From Lachnospiraceae bacterium (lineage in GTDB: Bacteria; Bacillota; Clostridia; Lachnospirales; Lachnospiraceae), in NCBI GenBank assembly GCA_009779895.1, contig WRBB01000022.1:1-45639 (forward strand): a DNA stretch of 45,639 bases, read 5' to 3'. Below are positions 1 through 8,307 of this stretch, piece after piece; position 1 is the stretch's first letter, and each line of letters starts with the position of its first letter. A program made the position numbers and the translations under genes. Below the pieces are notes generated by a model. The model was not told the origin of the DNA, did no database searches, and saw nothing but the letters and a program-made list of their open reading frames with translations.

Positions 1-53
1 AAATTTTAAAAAAGACAAAAACTTAAAAACAGTACTCACTTTTTCATAAACAA

Positions 54-96
54 AAAAATCTCCAATCGCTGATGTAATCAGTGGCAGGAGATTTTT
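54..96. terminator. Rho-independent terminator, probably bidirectional
   Basis: Arms AAAAATCTCC (54-63) and GGAGATTTTT (87-96) pair perfectly. An inner CTGAT/ATCAG stem (69-73, 77-81) extends the hairpin. A and T runs on the two outer edges would let it work in either direction. It probably ends a plus-strand gene lying to the left of the window. No gene is visible in bases 1-302; the rest of that stretch is AT-rich leader. Confidence 0.65.
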
Positions 97-204
97 ACCT
101 TTATACAAGTGTCAAAGATGGGAAATTATACCACGTTAATTCCATTATGATACAAAATATTTTATTGAAGAAAACTCAGAACTCCCAATACATCTATTCC
201 AAAT

Positions 205-222
205 ATGACACACTGTTGTCAT
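205..222. promoter_or_regulatory. Small dyad in the leader of the flavin-barrel gene
   Basis: ATGACA (205-210) and TGTCAT (217-222) form a 6-bp inverted repeat with a 6-base centre, about 80 bases upstream of the gene at 303. A -10-like TATACT lies at 234-239 but no well-spaced -35 was found. It could be an operator; no regulator is assigned. Confidence 0.25.
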
Positions 223-302
223 GTTAAAATTGATATACTGAATTGTGATTGTGACAACTTTAACGGTTAAACAATCAAAAACAAAAAAAGGATGGATAAA
301 AC

Positions 303-761
303 ATGAGCACAAAAGCAATCAAAAAAGCAGAAGAAATCATCAAAAGCAAGACAGCAGAGGTGAATATGGGCCTTGGCGTTACCTTGTCGCTACTAGACCA
401 CGAAGGATACCCCACTACGTCTACACTTTCCATTTCAAAAGCGGATGGAATCCGCCAAATTACATTTGCAGTTACCCTTGATTCAAACAAAGCAAAACGC
501 GCGAAAGAAAATAGCCGTGCATCTGTGTGTATCTTTGATGACGATTATGAGAGTGGTGCATACTACAACATTACCCTTGTCGGAGATGTTGAGGTAGCAA
601 CCGACATGGAAACAAAAAAAGAAACATGGTATTCGGGACTGGAAGAGCATTTTCCGAACGGGGGAATAAATGACCCTAATTATTGCATCTTAAAATTTAC
701 CACCAAACGCTATAATTTATGGGTTGACATCGAAGAGGAAGAAACAACAGGCAGCTTTTAG
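303..761 (+). CDS. Pyridoxamine 5'-phosphate oxidase-like flavin split-barrel protein
   Basis: A 152-aa soluble protein of the PNPOx-like FMN-binding split-barrel superfamily (general-stress-protein-26 type). These proteins bind flavin or a related cofactor and usually have no proven substrate. The pattern seen is an N-terminal helix, then VTLSLLDHEGYPTTSTLS, a strand with ITFAVTLDSNKAKRAKEN, SRASVCIFDDD, NITLVGDVEV, and a C-terminal acidic tail (DIEEEETTG). The length fits the family. The start has an AAAGGA-type ribosome binding site about 10 bases upstream. It stands alone on the plus strand and converges on the ArsR gene with only 34 bases between the two stops. The family is fairly sure; the substrate is unknown. 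Confidence 0.75.
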   Translation: MSTKAIKKAEEIIKSKTAEVNMGLGVTLSLLDHEGYPTTSTLSISKADGIRQITFAVTLDSNKAKRAKENSRASVCIFDDDYESGAYYNITLVGDVEVATDMETKKETWYSGLEEHFPNGGINDPNYCILKFTTKRYNLWVDIEEEETTGSF

Positions 762-795
762 GCTTGGACATATCTTCACTATTTGGAAAGTGGAT

Positions 796-1152
796 TTACT
801 CTTCACTATGTGCAAATCCATTTTCCAGCATTTCACGCACATGATCATCGGAAAGAGAATAGTAAACATTCTTTCCCTCTTTTTCGTTGTGGACAAGATT
901 TGTTAAACGTAATGATTTTAGCTGATGAGAAACCGCGGATTTCGTTATGCCCAGCAATACCGCAAGGTCACAAACACACATGCGCTCCTTTGACAATGCC
1001 CACATGATCTTTAAGCGGGTAGCGTCTGCAAACATTTTATAGAGATTAGACAATGTGCGAAATTGAGTGCCATCGGGCATCTCTTGTTTCACACGCACAA
1101 CTACATCTTCGTGAATTGCATTGCAATCACAAGTATCCTGTACTTGTTTCAT
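796..1152 (-). CDS. ArsR/SmtB-family metal-sensing repressor
   Basis: A 118-aa winged-helix repressor of the ArsR/SmtB family, which releases DNA when it binds metal. Two known metal-site patterns are visible. The alpha3N-type site has Cys8 and Cys10 near the N terminus and Cys59 and Cys61 in ERMCVCDLA, as in CadC. The alpha5 site has Asp102, His104, His115 and Glu118 (D-x-H, then H-x2-E), as in SmtB/CzrA. The recognition helix is around TKSAVSHQLKSL (70-81). It is the last gene of the SulP-MFS-ArsR run, 35 bases after the MFS stop, with a GGAGG ribosome binding site. Having both site types suggests it senses a soft or divalent metal such as Cd, Pb or Zn; which one is inference. Confidence 0.85.
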   Translation of the reverse strand: MKQVQDTCDCNAIHEDVVVRVKQEMPDGTQFRTLSNLYKMFADATRLKIMWALSKERMCVCDLAVLLGITKSAVSHQLKSLRLTNLVHNEKEGKNVYYSLSDDHVREMLENGFAHSEE

Positions 1153-1187
1153 CTTATTTTTTCCTCCTTTATATAACTGAACAATTT

Positions 1188-2459
1188 TTAAATCTTTTCA
1201 TCCGGCCTTGTTTCTTTGATAAATCCTACAATCACACAAGCGATCACCGCTAACAATGTAATCAATATAAAAGGCAATCTCCGATCAACATTAGACAAAG
1301 TACCTGCTACGATACCAAATGGTGCCGCAAAACCAATCGTTAAGGCTGTAAATAATCCCATAATCCTTGCCCGCTCTTTGGCATCAATTACCACTTGAAG
1401 CATAGCGCTTCTGCGGGGCATTACCAAAGCATTGCCCACTGCAATTAGCAGCAAATACAAAATGATAAAGACCATATTATCGCTTGTGGGTGTCAATACA
1501 AACATAATATTTCCGCCAATTAAAAGGCTCAAACCCAACCACATGGGAATTTTATCTTTTAAATGGGCAAGTTTATGCTGAACAAAAAACATAAATACCA
1601 ACATAACACCGGCATTGAGAATGGGAAAAAATGCCAGGTAACGCTCTGCAACGCCCAATCGTTCTGCCAAATATAAACTCATAAAACTATTACTAATCAT
1701 CATAACAATATGCAAAATAACATTGATTGCCATCACTTTTAATGTCGCTATGTTACGTAATAACTTTGGTACCAAACCTTTATATTCTAATAACAAAGTA
1801 TATACCGGAACACCTTTGGTTGCTTTTTTACGGACCTTTCCTTGGGGTGTTTCCTTGCAAAAACGCCATGTAAGCAACACTTTAATCACCATATTAACCG
1901 AAAAGAATATATAGACACCACGAACAACCGGAACCAAAGAATGCTGCTCCATCAAAAATCCTGTAATGGGTGCAAAAAAAATCGCAACCAAAGCAGCAAT
2001 ATGAACCCAAGTATAAATACCAAGCATATCCTTTTCCTTGGCATCTTCCACCAATAAACATTGCCAAGCTGTTTGACCAATCTGTTCAAAACTATTCACC
2101 AAACCTGCAATTAAAAACAACCAAAAATTATTGGAAATCGCCCATATGGCACAAGCCACAGACCAACCAAAAAAATCACACATAATGGTTGCTTTCTTGC
2201 GCCCTATTTTATCTGTAATAATACCTCCAAAAAAGGCAAATATCATTTGAAATACCATGGTAATGGATAAAATCATTCCAATCTCTATATCCAATACACC
2301 TTGGGCAAACATATACAATGTAACAAAAGGTGCCAATAGCTGAAATGGTATGCCCCACAAAGGTTCCATAAATAATAAAATTCTAGGATTGCCTTTGCAA
2401 GTAAATAATACATCTATCAAAGAATGATTGCGGATTTTATGCGCAAATTTAACTTTCAT
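1188..2459 (-). CDS. Major facilitator superfamily transporter
   Basis: A 423-aa membrane protein with about 12 hydrophobic segments and the MFS loop 2-3 motif GGIITDKIGRKKA around residue 80. The central cytoplasmic loop is basic (FCKETPQGKVRKKATKG). It reads as a drug/metabolite-type exporter; the substrate cannot be told from sequence. Its ATG lies inside the end of the SulP gene (11-base overlap) with GAGG seven bases ahead, so the two are translationally coupled. The ArsR gene follows after 35 bases. The coupling suggests the two carriers act on related stress or ions and are expressed together, possibly under metal control. Confidence 0.8.
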   Translation of the reverse strand: MKVKFAHKIRNHSLIDVLFTCKGNPRILLFMEPLWGIPFQLLAPFVTLYMFAQGVLDIEIGMILSITMVFQMIFAFFGGIITDKIGRKKATIMCDFFGWSVACAIWAISNNFWLFLIAGLVNSFEQIGQTAWQCLLVEDAKEKDMLGIYTWVHIAALVAIFFAPITGFLMEQHSLVPVVRGVYIFFSVNMVIKVLLTWRFCKETPQGKVRKKATKGVPVYTLLLEYKGLVPKLLRNIATLKVMAINVILHIVMMISNSFMSLYLAERLGVAERYLAFFPILNAGVMLVFMFFVQHKLAHLKDKIPMWLGLSLLIGGNIMFVLTPTSDNMVFIILYLLLIAVGNALVMPRRSAMLQVVIDAKERARIMGLFTALTIGFAAPFGIVAGTLSNVDRRLPFILITLLAVIACVIVGFIKETRPDEKI

Positions 2460-4071
2460 GATAAGACCTCAAATCCTTTGCCACCGCCTCAATGGCATCA
2501 TTATAACGCGGATACATATTTTCTGAACCAAACACATTAGACATTTTCATTTTTTTCATAAAACGGAATGTACCTACCGGTATCTCTGTAATCACAAGAC
2601 GAACATGATGGGTTTTGCATTTATCAAATAAAATGGTTAGGGTTTCAATCGCTGTAGCATCCATATTTTTCACCCCACTCAACGCAACAATGGCAACCTT
2701 TAAACCTTCTTCTAAGCGAATTGAGTCCAAAAACCTTGTGGAATCTCCAAAAAACAATGGTCCACTCACCTTGAAGATACGAACTTCCCCAGGAAACTCT
2801 TCTTCTAAATGCGGTACTTCTTTTACTTTCATTTTTTTACGTATATCATGAATGTGAAGCACAACCGCCAATACCATACCGATACCTACCGCGAAACCTA
2901 AGTCCACCATAACCGTCAAAATAAATGTAACCATCAAGACAAGCAAATCCGTTTTGGGACCATGGCACAACTTCACAAAGGAACGCCAACCACTCATACT
3001 ATAAGCCGCCATCATCAGCATAGATGCCAACGTGACCATAGGAACCAAACGCAACAAAGGCAAAGCAAACACAATAAACACCAACATAACAACAGAGTGA
3101 ACCAAAGCTGAAACCGGGGTACGTCCACCATTTTCAATATTTGCCACCGTTCTGGTAGAAACACTTGCTGCCGGAATCCAACCCCAAAGACCAATCAAAA
3201 TATTGGACAAGCCTTGGGCAATGAGTTCTGTATTTGGCTCATGCTTCTTTCCAATCAAGGTATCTGATGCCACAGCCGTCAACAGTGACATAACAATACA
3301 TAAAAATGCAATGGTCAAACCATTGGGCAAAAAATAAATAACTGTCTCAACACTCAGCATCGGTAACTGAATTCTAGGTGCCGCCAATGCCAATTCTGTG
3401 AATTGAGAACCAATGGTTTGAACAGGCATCTGAAAAATCTCAACCAAAGCTGTTGTCACAATCAAAACAATCAAACCACCCGGAATTTTTTTGGTCACCT
3501 TGGGCCACAAAATCAAAATCAACAAACCCAATGCACCAATGGCAATCGTCGGCAAACTACTATTACCCAAATTGCTAAAATAAGTACCCCAACGCAGAAT
3601 AAAATTGGAGGGTACCTGGCTTAATTCATGTAAGCCCAAAAAACCGCGCACTTGGGTGGTAAAAATAACCACCGCTGTACCTGCCATAAAACCCACTGTA
3701 ACCGGATAAGGCAAATATTTAATCAATGCGCCTAATCGAAAGAGACCTAACAACACCAGAATAATACCTGCAATAAAGGTAGAAATCATCACACCCTCGA
3801 TACCATGCGTTGCCATAATACCTGCAACTGTAACTATAAAAACAGCACTGGGACCCCCAATGCTCACATATGTACCTCCTAGTATTGCAATCACAAATGA
3901 TGAAATCACCGAAACATAAAGCCCAATCTCTGGTGAAACCCCCATAGATACAGCAAATGCAACAGATAAAGAAATCGCCAAAATACTGACAATAATCCCC
4001 GCCATAAAGTCGGCAGCAAATTTTTCCTTGCTATAATCAGACCATATTGTAAATATCTTTGGTTTAAACAT
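2449..4071 (-). CDS. SulP-family anion permease with C-terminal STAS domain
   Basis: A 540-aa SulP/SLC26 transporter. The N-terminal ~420 residues are membrane segments, with the family's early region (FMAGIIVSILAISLSVAFAVSMG) and GGPSAVFIVTVAGIM. The last ~110 residues form a soluble STAS domain (RIFKVSGPLFFGDSTRFLD, then VAIVALSGVKNMDATAIETL). SulP proteins carry sulfate, bicarbonate, dicarboxylates or other anions; which one is not decided here. A GGGAGG ribosome binding site precedes the ATG. It is the first gene of an operon with the MFS and ArsR genes. The length is normal for the family. Confidence 0.9.
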   Translation of the reverse strand: MFKPKIFTIWSDYSKEKFAADFMAGIIVSILAISLSVAFAVSMGVSPEIGLYVSVISSFVIAILGGTYVSIGGPSAVFIVTVAGIMATHGIEGVMISTFIAGIILVLLGLFRLGALIKYLPYPVTVGFMAGTAVVIFTTQVRGFLGLHELSQVPSNFILRWGTYFSNLGNSSLPTIAIGALGLLILILWPKVTKKIPGGLIVLIVTTALVEIFQMPVQTIGSQFTELALAAPRIQLPMLSVETVIYFLPNGLTIAFLCIVMSLLTAVASDTLIGKKHEPNTELIAQGLSNILIGLWGWIPAASVSTRTVANIENGGRTPVSALVHSVVMLVFIVFALPLLRLVPMVTLASMLMMAAYSMSGWRSFVKLCHGPKTDLLVLMVTFILTVMVDLGFAVGIGMVLAVVLHIHDIRKKMKVKEVPHLEEEFPGEVRIFKVSGPLFFGDSTRFLDSIRLEEGLKVAIVALSGVKNMDATAIETLTILFDKCKTHHVRLVITEIPVGTFRFMKKMKMSNVFGSENMYPRYNDAIEAVAKDLRSYHES

Positions 4072-4153
4072 TTTCCTCCCATTTCCAAAATATAAGCCTC
4101 CAGCTTACAAATAAATGTCAGTCAGAAGCTTATGTTTTTATATGCCATCTCCC

Positions 4154-4498
4154 TTATAAATCAACATCTCCATCGGTATTTCCATTCACTACGAAATACG
4201 CTTTGTTATCTTCCGGTTTTAAGTAAATTTGAATCGTCTCCATCTCTTCAACCTTACGTTTAAAACTTTTCGTCCAAACTTCTTTTACCTTTTTAATCAA
4301 ATCCTTTTCTGTATAGTCCCTACCGGGAAGCTGTAAAAATATCTCTGTCTTTAATACCACCTTAGAAGTTGCTTGTTCGCTTGAATCTACCGCTTTTGCA
4401 CTTCCTGCATCCTTTAATTCACCCGCTTTGGTTTCAATCTTTTTGGTTGCATCTTTGGTTGTCGCAATTTTTACTGCGCTTGTCTCTTTCACAGCCAT
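4154..4498 (-). CDS. DUF6465-like small protein
   Basis: A 114-aa protein. The first ~50 residues are Lys/Ala/Thr-rich and low in complexity. The second half is a compact domain (VLKTEIFLQLPGRDYTEKDL ... IQIYLKPEDNKAYFVVNG ... DGDVDL). That pattern matches DUF6465, a family of unknown function common in Lachnospiraceae; the match is from memory, not from a search. There are no membrane segments. It is the last gene of the fabK-fabG-fabZ-fabT direction, about 60 bases after the MarR gene, and may be co-transcribed. The basic N-terminal tail could bind nucleic acid; that is inference. Confidence 0.55.
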   Translation of the reverse strand: MAVKETSAVKIATTKDATKKIETKAGELKDAGSAKAVDSSEQATSKVVLKTEIFLQLPGRDYTEKDLIKKVKEVWTKSFKRKVEEMETIQIYLKPEDNKAYFVVNGNTDGDVDL

Positions 4499-4559
4499 AT
4501 TTCATACCCTCCACGCACTTTAGTTTCTCATAATATTGTACATCATTTCTCTATTTACG

Positions 4560-5042
4560 TCAAAATATTGTTTCACTTCCGTCTTCTTTATAATTTCTAA
4601 AAAAATCCGATAAATGATTTAACGCTTTCAAAAGAACCGGTATTTCTGCCGGTTCCAGAGATGCAACCACAGCTTCTGTGAGTTTTTGATGATAATGGGC
4701 ATGATGCCGGTAAGCTTTTTGCCCCTTATCTGTAAGACAAATATAAACAACTCTTCGGTCCACTTCACCACGTTCACGCAGTACATATTTTTTATTGACC
4801 AAACCATTCACAGAAGTCGTCAGAGAACCCGCTGTAATCCCTAGTTTTTTCGCCACCATAGACATCGTACTATCCACACCCATACCAATGGCTTCTATAA
4901 TATGCATATCATTATTACTAATGTCTTGGAACTCTTCTGTAATGATTGCCTGCTCCTCTAAATCCCATATATCACGAATCAGATTAACAAGAATATCATT
5001 AATTGTCTCACGTGTATCCACAGATTCTGTGCTCCTCTCCAT
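4560..5042 (-). CDS. fabT: MarR-family regulator, FabT-like
   Basis: A 160-aa winged-helix protein of the MarR family. The segment NDMHIIEAIGMG followed by MSMVAKKLGITAGSLTTSVNGLVNKKYVLRERGEVDRR is the arrangement found in FabT, the repressor of fatty-acid synthesis genes in Firmicutes. DRR and VYICLTDKGQKAY form the wing and after. It sits directly downstream of fabZ in a fab cluster, which supports the FabT assignment. The annotated ATG has no good ribosome binding site; a GTG seven codons in follows AGGAG at 10 bases and may be the true start. No clear FabT-type palindrome was seen near fabK. Confidence 0.75.
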   Translation of the reverse strand: MERSTESVDTRETINDILVNLIRDIWDLEEQAIITEEFQDISNNDMHIIEAIGMGVDSTMSMVAKKLGITAGSLTTSVNGLVNKKYVLRERGEVDRRVVYICLTDKGQKAYRHHAHYHQKLTEAVVASLEPAEIPVLLKALNHLSDFFRNYKEDGSETIF

Positions 5043-5119
5043 TCATATCGTAGATATTTTCTCTCCTAAGATAACACGTTTTACCAAAGGATTCAAGATT
5101 AGCAATTCATATTTTTTTA

Positions 5120-5551
5120 TCATGGACCCACCATAAACATCAATTCAGCACTTGCAACTACCTTGCCCGCTACAGATGCAACCGCTTCACCAACACCCAC
5201 CGGCCCTTTTTGTCTGATGATCTTGGTCTCTAATTTGATTTTATCTCCGGGACTCACTTTTCCTTTAAACTTACACTTATTGATTCCTGCAAAATAAGCA
5301 ATCTTTCCTTTGTTTTCGGGCACACTTAAAATTGCTACTGCACCCACTTGCGCAAGTGCTTCAATGGTTAAAACACCCGGCATCACCGGCTCTTGGGGAA
5401 AATGTCCGGCAAAAAAATCTGCCTGCTTGGAAACCACCTTATAACCAATGGCATATTCACCCGCCTGATAATCTTCAATATAATCTATAAATAAAAATGG
5501 GTCACGATGGGGAATAATCTCTTTGATTCCATTTATGTCTAAATAATTCAT
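5120..5551 (-). CDS. fabZ: 3-hydroxyacyl-ACP dehydratase FabZ
   Basis: The hot-dog-fold dehydratase that removes water from beta-hydroxyacyl-ACP in type II fatty-acid synthesis. The sequence shows the substrate entry motif IIPHRDPFLFID, the catalytic His in GHFPQEPVMPGVLTIEALAQ and the conserved Glu in the same helix. I chose the ATG at 5551 (143 aa, normal length) because GGAGG lies eight bases ahead of it. A longer frame to 5593 adds 14 residues without a matching site. It follows fabG after about 47 bases and precedes the FabT-like gene, in the same operon as fabK. Confidence 0.93.
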   Translation of the reverse strand: MNYLDINGIKEIIPHRDPFLFIDYIEDYQAGEYAIGYKVVSKQADFFAGHFPQEPVMPGVLTIEALAQVGAVAILSVPENKGKIAYFAGINKCKFKGKVSPGDKIKLETKIIRQKGPVGVGEAVASVAGKVVASAELMFMVGP

Positions 5552-5598
5552 TTTCTTAACCTCCACGATGCCGTCTGAATCCATAACCAACACCTATC

Positions 5599-6339
5599 CT
5601 ACATTGCCATACCACCATCTACACAAATCACCTGTCCGGTAATATATCTTGCTTGCTCTGATGCTAAAAAAGCCACTGTTTCCGCAACATCTTTTGTCTC
5701 TCCAAAGTAACCCAAAGGAATTTGCTTTATCGCCGCTTCCCTGATTCGTTCATTAAGATGCGCTGTCATATCTGTTTCCATAAAACCCGGAGCCACTGCA
5801 TTGACTGTAATCCCTCTGCTTGCGACCTCTCGTGCCACAGCCTTGGTTAAACCAATAACACCTGCCTTGGAGGCAGAATAATTTGCCTGTCCAACATTTC
5901 CCAAAACACCGGAAACAGAAGAAATATTAATCACTCTACCGCTTTTTTGCTTTATCATTTGTCTGGTTGCAAAACGAGTGGTATTAAAGCAGCCCTTTAA
6001 ATTGATGTTCAATACCGCATCATACGCTTCCTCTGACATTTTTAACAAAAGACCATCTCTTGCAATCCCTGCATTATTCACTAATATATCAATTCTTCCA
6101 TAGGTTTTAATGATATCTTTGATAAAATTCCCACAGGCAGTAAAGTCACTTACATCACATGGATAGATTGCTCCTTGTCCACCCCCGGCTTGTATTTCTT
6201 CTAAAACCTGCTCTGCTTTTTTCTTAGAACCAAAATAGTTGATAATAACAAAGTTTCCTTCTGCAGCCAATCGTAAGCCAATGGCTCGTCCGATTCCTCT
6301 TGATGCTCCTGTTACAACTGCGATTTTTTTCTCCGGCAT
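5599..6339 (-). CDS. fabG: 3-oxoacyl-ACP reductase FabG
   Basis: A 246-aa short-chain dehydrogenase/reductase that reduces beta-ketoacyl-ACP with NADPH. Visible motifs are the TGASRGIGRAIG nucleotide loop near residue 10, NNAG (88-91), the catalytic Ser in ISSVSG, and YSASK with the catalytic Tyr/Lys around residue 155. The C-terminal segment PGFMETDM and TGQVICVDGGMAM are typical FabG. The length is typical. A GAGGAATT ribosome binding site precedes the ATG. It lies between fabK and fabZ with a 19-base gap from fabK. Confidence 0.93.
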   Translation of the reverse strand: MPEKKIAVVTGASRGIGRAIGLRLAAEGNFVIINYFGSKKKAEQVLEEIQAGGGQGAIYPCDVSDFTACGNFIKDIIKTYGRIDILVNNAGIARDGLLLKMSEEAYDAVLNINLKGCFNTTRFATRQMIKQKSGRVINISSVSGVLGNVGQANYSASKAGVIGLTKAVAREVASRGITVNAVAPGFMETDMTAHLNERIREAAIKQIPLGYFGETKDVAETVAFLASEQARYITGQVICVDGGMAM

Positions 6340-6358
6340 AATTCCTCAATTACCCTCT

Positions 6359-7288
6359 CTATAGTCTATCACCTAGCAAGGCTTCTGCTTCTTCTACTAA
6401 TTTTTTAATCAATGCTTGACAAGATAATTCTTCTTTTATCAAACCGGCTATTTGGCCTGCCATAATGCTACCAAACTCCATATCACCTTCTACCACTGCT
6501 TTTTCCAAACCACCTAATGTCAACAATTCCAATTCTTCAAAAGTAGCACCCGCTTGTTCCAAACGTAAGTATTCTTTTACCAAAGGATTGCGTAAAAGAC
6601 GTACCGGATGACCGGTAGAACGCCCCGTTACACGGGAATCAATATCCTTGGCTTTGAGAATCGCCTTTTTATAATTTTCATGCACAACCGCTTCTTTGAC
6701 CACAACAAAGCGTGTGCCCAATTGCACCCCTTTTGCTCCTAAAGCAAAAGCTGCTGCCATTCCACGGCCATCTGCAATACCACCGGCCGCAATCACCGGA
6801 ATATCCACTGCATCTACAATCTGAGGAACCAAAGTCATGGTAGTACTTTCACCAATGTGACCTCCGGCTTCACTCCCCTCTGCAACCAAAGCATCCGCCC
6901 CGGCGCGTGCCATGCGTTTTGCCATCGCCACCGATGCCACCACCGGAATCACTTTGATACCCGCTTCTTTCCACATCTTCATATATTTTTCCGGACTTCC
7001 GGCACCTGTTGTTACTACTTTGACTCCCGCTTGCACAATCACCTTTGCAATTTCCTCTGCCTCAGGATTCATCAGCATCAAATTGACACCAAATGGCTTA
7101 TCCGTCAATGCTTTCGCTTTCTGAATTTGCTCTCTCGCCCATTGCGAAGATGCACCACCAACTCCAATCAGCCCAAAACCTCCGGCATTTGAAACTGCTG
7201 CTGCCAAACGATGTTCTGCCACCCACGCCATGCCACCTTGCACGATTGGATACCGGCAACCCAAAATTTCTGTTATCTCTGTTTTCAT
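6359..7288 (-). CDS. fabK: Enoyl-ACP reductase FabK (FMN-dependent)
   Basis: A 309-aa TIM-barrel flavoprotein of the FabK/nitronate monooxygenase family, which performs the last step of fatty-acid elongation. Visible motifs are YPIVQGGMAWVAEHRLAAAVSNAGGFG at the N terminus, GAGSP, and the FMN-binding VAEGSEAGGHIG, VIAAGGIADGRGMAAA and GAKGVQLGTRF. I chose the ATG at 7288 because GGAGG lies nine bases ahead; a frame to 7321 has no such site. The family also holds nitronate monooxygenases, but adjacency to fabG, fabZ and a FabT-like gene makes FabK the better call. It is the first gene of the cluster. Confidence 0.9.
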   Translation of the reverse strand: MKTEITEILGCRYPIVQGGMAWVAEHRLAAAVSNAGGFGLIGVGGASSQWAREQIQKAKALTDKPFGVNLMLMNPEAEEIAKVIVQAGVKVVTTGAGSPEKYMKMWKEAGIKVIPVVASVAMAKRMARAGADALVAEGSEAGGHIGESTTMTLVPQIVDAVDIPVIAAGGIADGRGMAAAFALGAKGVQLGTRFVVVKEAVVHENYKKAILKAKDIDSRVTGRSTGHPVRLLRNPLVKEYLRLEQAGATFEELELLTLGGLEKAVVEGDMEFGSIMAGQIAGLIKEELSCQALIKKLVEEAEALLGDRL

Positions 7289-7330
7289 CCTGTATGACCT
7301 CCCTACTCCAGTTTTTGACACTTACGTCCA

Positions 7331-7359
7331 TATATAAGACATCACGACTTTATGGTTAA
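7331..7359 (-). promoter_or_regulatory. Candidate promoter of the fabK cluster
   Basis: On the minus strand a -35-like TTAACC (7359-7354) and a -10 TATATA (7336-7331) are separated by 17 bases, about 43 bases upstream of the fabK start. The -10 is good and the -35 moderate. It lies just after the trmB terminator, as expected for a separate transcript. Confidence 0.45.
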
Positions 7360-7370
7360 CTCCCATGAAA

Positions 7371-7393
7371 ACGTCCCTCACTTCGAGGGACGT
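7371..7393 (-). terminator. Terminator of trmB
   Basis: ACGTCCCTC (7371-7379) and GAGGGACGT (7385-7393) form a perfect 9-bp stem with a 5-base loop. On the minus strand it is followed by TTTTC. The trmB stop codon (7380-7378) lies inside the hairpin, so terminator and coding end overlap. Confidence 0.7.
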
Positions 7394-8103
7394 CTAATAC
7401 CAATTAATTTACAAATCGGTTTGCCCATTGATGAAAATTTCTGCTCATATTCTGTCATGATATTACCTTCATTTAAAGCGGCATCCTTATGCAAGTCATA
7501 CGTAGCACTTTCTAAAATCCACTCTGAACGCTCTATCTCATGCAAAGAAAATTCAAATAAGCCGACATTGTCTGTTTTGAATTCTAACTTCCCATCCGGT
7601 ATCAAAACTTTTTCATAACGCCGCAAAAACTCTTTTGATGTTAAACGTCTTTTTTCATGCCTTGCCTTGGGCCAAGGATCCGAGAAATTCAAATAGATTT
7701 TTGATACTTCATTTTTACCAAAAATATCCCAAATAGCCGCTGCATCCATGCAAATGAATCGTACATTTTCCAACTTCTCCTCTGTCGCTACTGCTACTTT
7801 ATCCGGTAAATCCGCGGTGTCAAAAGCCTCACTGGTCAATTGTTGTACATCCGCAAAATCTCTCCGCTCCAGAGCACGAAGCAAAATACTGGAGTAACGT
7901 TCAATCCCGATAAAATTTATATCCGGATGTGCTTTTGCCAACGCCAAAATAAACCGCCCTTTTCCCGTGCCGATTTCAATGTGTATGGGATTATCATTGC
8001 CAAACACTTCTGACCATTTATTTTTATGATATGCCGGATATTGAATCACTAAACTATGATTTTTTATTGTATCATCCGCATGTGGTATATTTCTTAGTCG
8101 CAT
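7378..8103 (-). CDS. trmB: tRNA (guanine-N7)-methyltransferase TrmB
   Basis: A 241-aa SAM-dependent methyltransferase that makes m7G46 in the tRNA variable loop. Motifs visible are the SAM site IHIEIGTGKGRFILALA around residue 40, IGIERYSSILLRAL, the family-specific YLNFSDPWPKARHEKRRLT and the C-terminal FKTDNVGLFEFSL. There is a ~20-residue insertion (TADLPDKVAVATEEKL) before the FICMDA strand, which makes it slightly longer than the common ~215 aa. It is divergent from the V-ATPase operon and probably forms its own transcript. Confidence 0.93.
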   Translation of the reverse strand: MRLRNIPHADDTIKNHSLVIQYPAYHKNKWSEVFGNDNPIHIEIGTGKGRFILALAKAHPDINFIGIERYSSILLRALERRDFADVQQLTSEAFDTADLPDKVAVATEEKLENVRFICMDAAAIWDIFGKNEVSKIYLNFSDPWPKARHEKRRLTSKEFLRRYEKVLIPDGKLEFKTDNVGLFEFSLHEIERSEWILESATYDLHKDAALNEGNIMTEYEQKFSSMGKPICKLIGIRRPSK

Positions 8104-8174
8104 TTCCTTAACTCTTTCATCATTCAGATTTAAAAGCTTATATTCCGCTAATCACTCTAATAATATACCACGCA

Positions 8175-8202
8175 TTCCAAAATGGGTCAAAGCATTTTGG
8201 AA
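8175..8202 (+). promoter_or_regulatory. Perfect inverted repeat in the V-ATPase leader (attenuator or operator)
   Basis: TTCCAAAATG (8175-8184) and CATTTTGGAA (8193-8202) form a 10-bp perfect stem with an 8-base loop, followed on the plus strand by CCTTTTTCTTT. It lies 105 bases upstream of the first V-ATPase gene with no plus-strand gene before it. It may be a leader terminator (attenuator) or a repressor site. The rest of 8104-8307 is very AT-rich and holds several possible -10 boxes, none of them decisive. Confidence 0.5.
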
Positions 8203-8307
8203 CCTTTTTCTTTAATATATTTAATTCTAATTTATAATTTGCATTTTTTCCAAATAAGGAGTAAAATTAATTTAATTAAACAGATATCTTTTGCAAGGAG
8301 AATGGTT

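Noticed and set aside
8182-8307. Longer N terminus for the first V-ATPase gene
   Set aside because: The extra residues translate the hairpin and AT-rich leader; AAGGAG is placed for the ATG at 8308.
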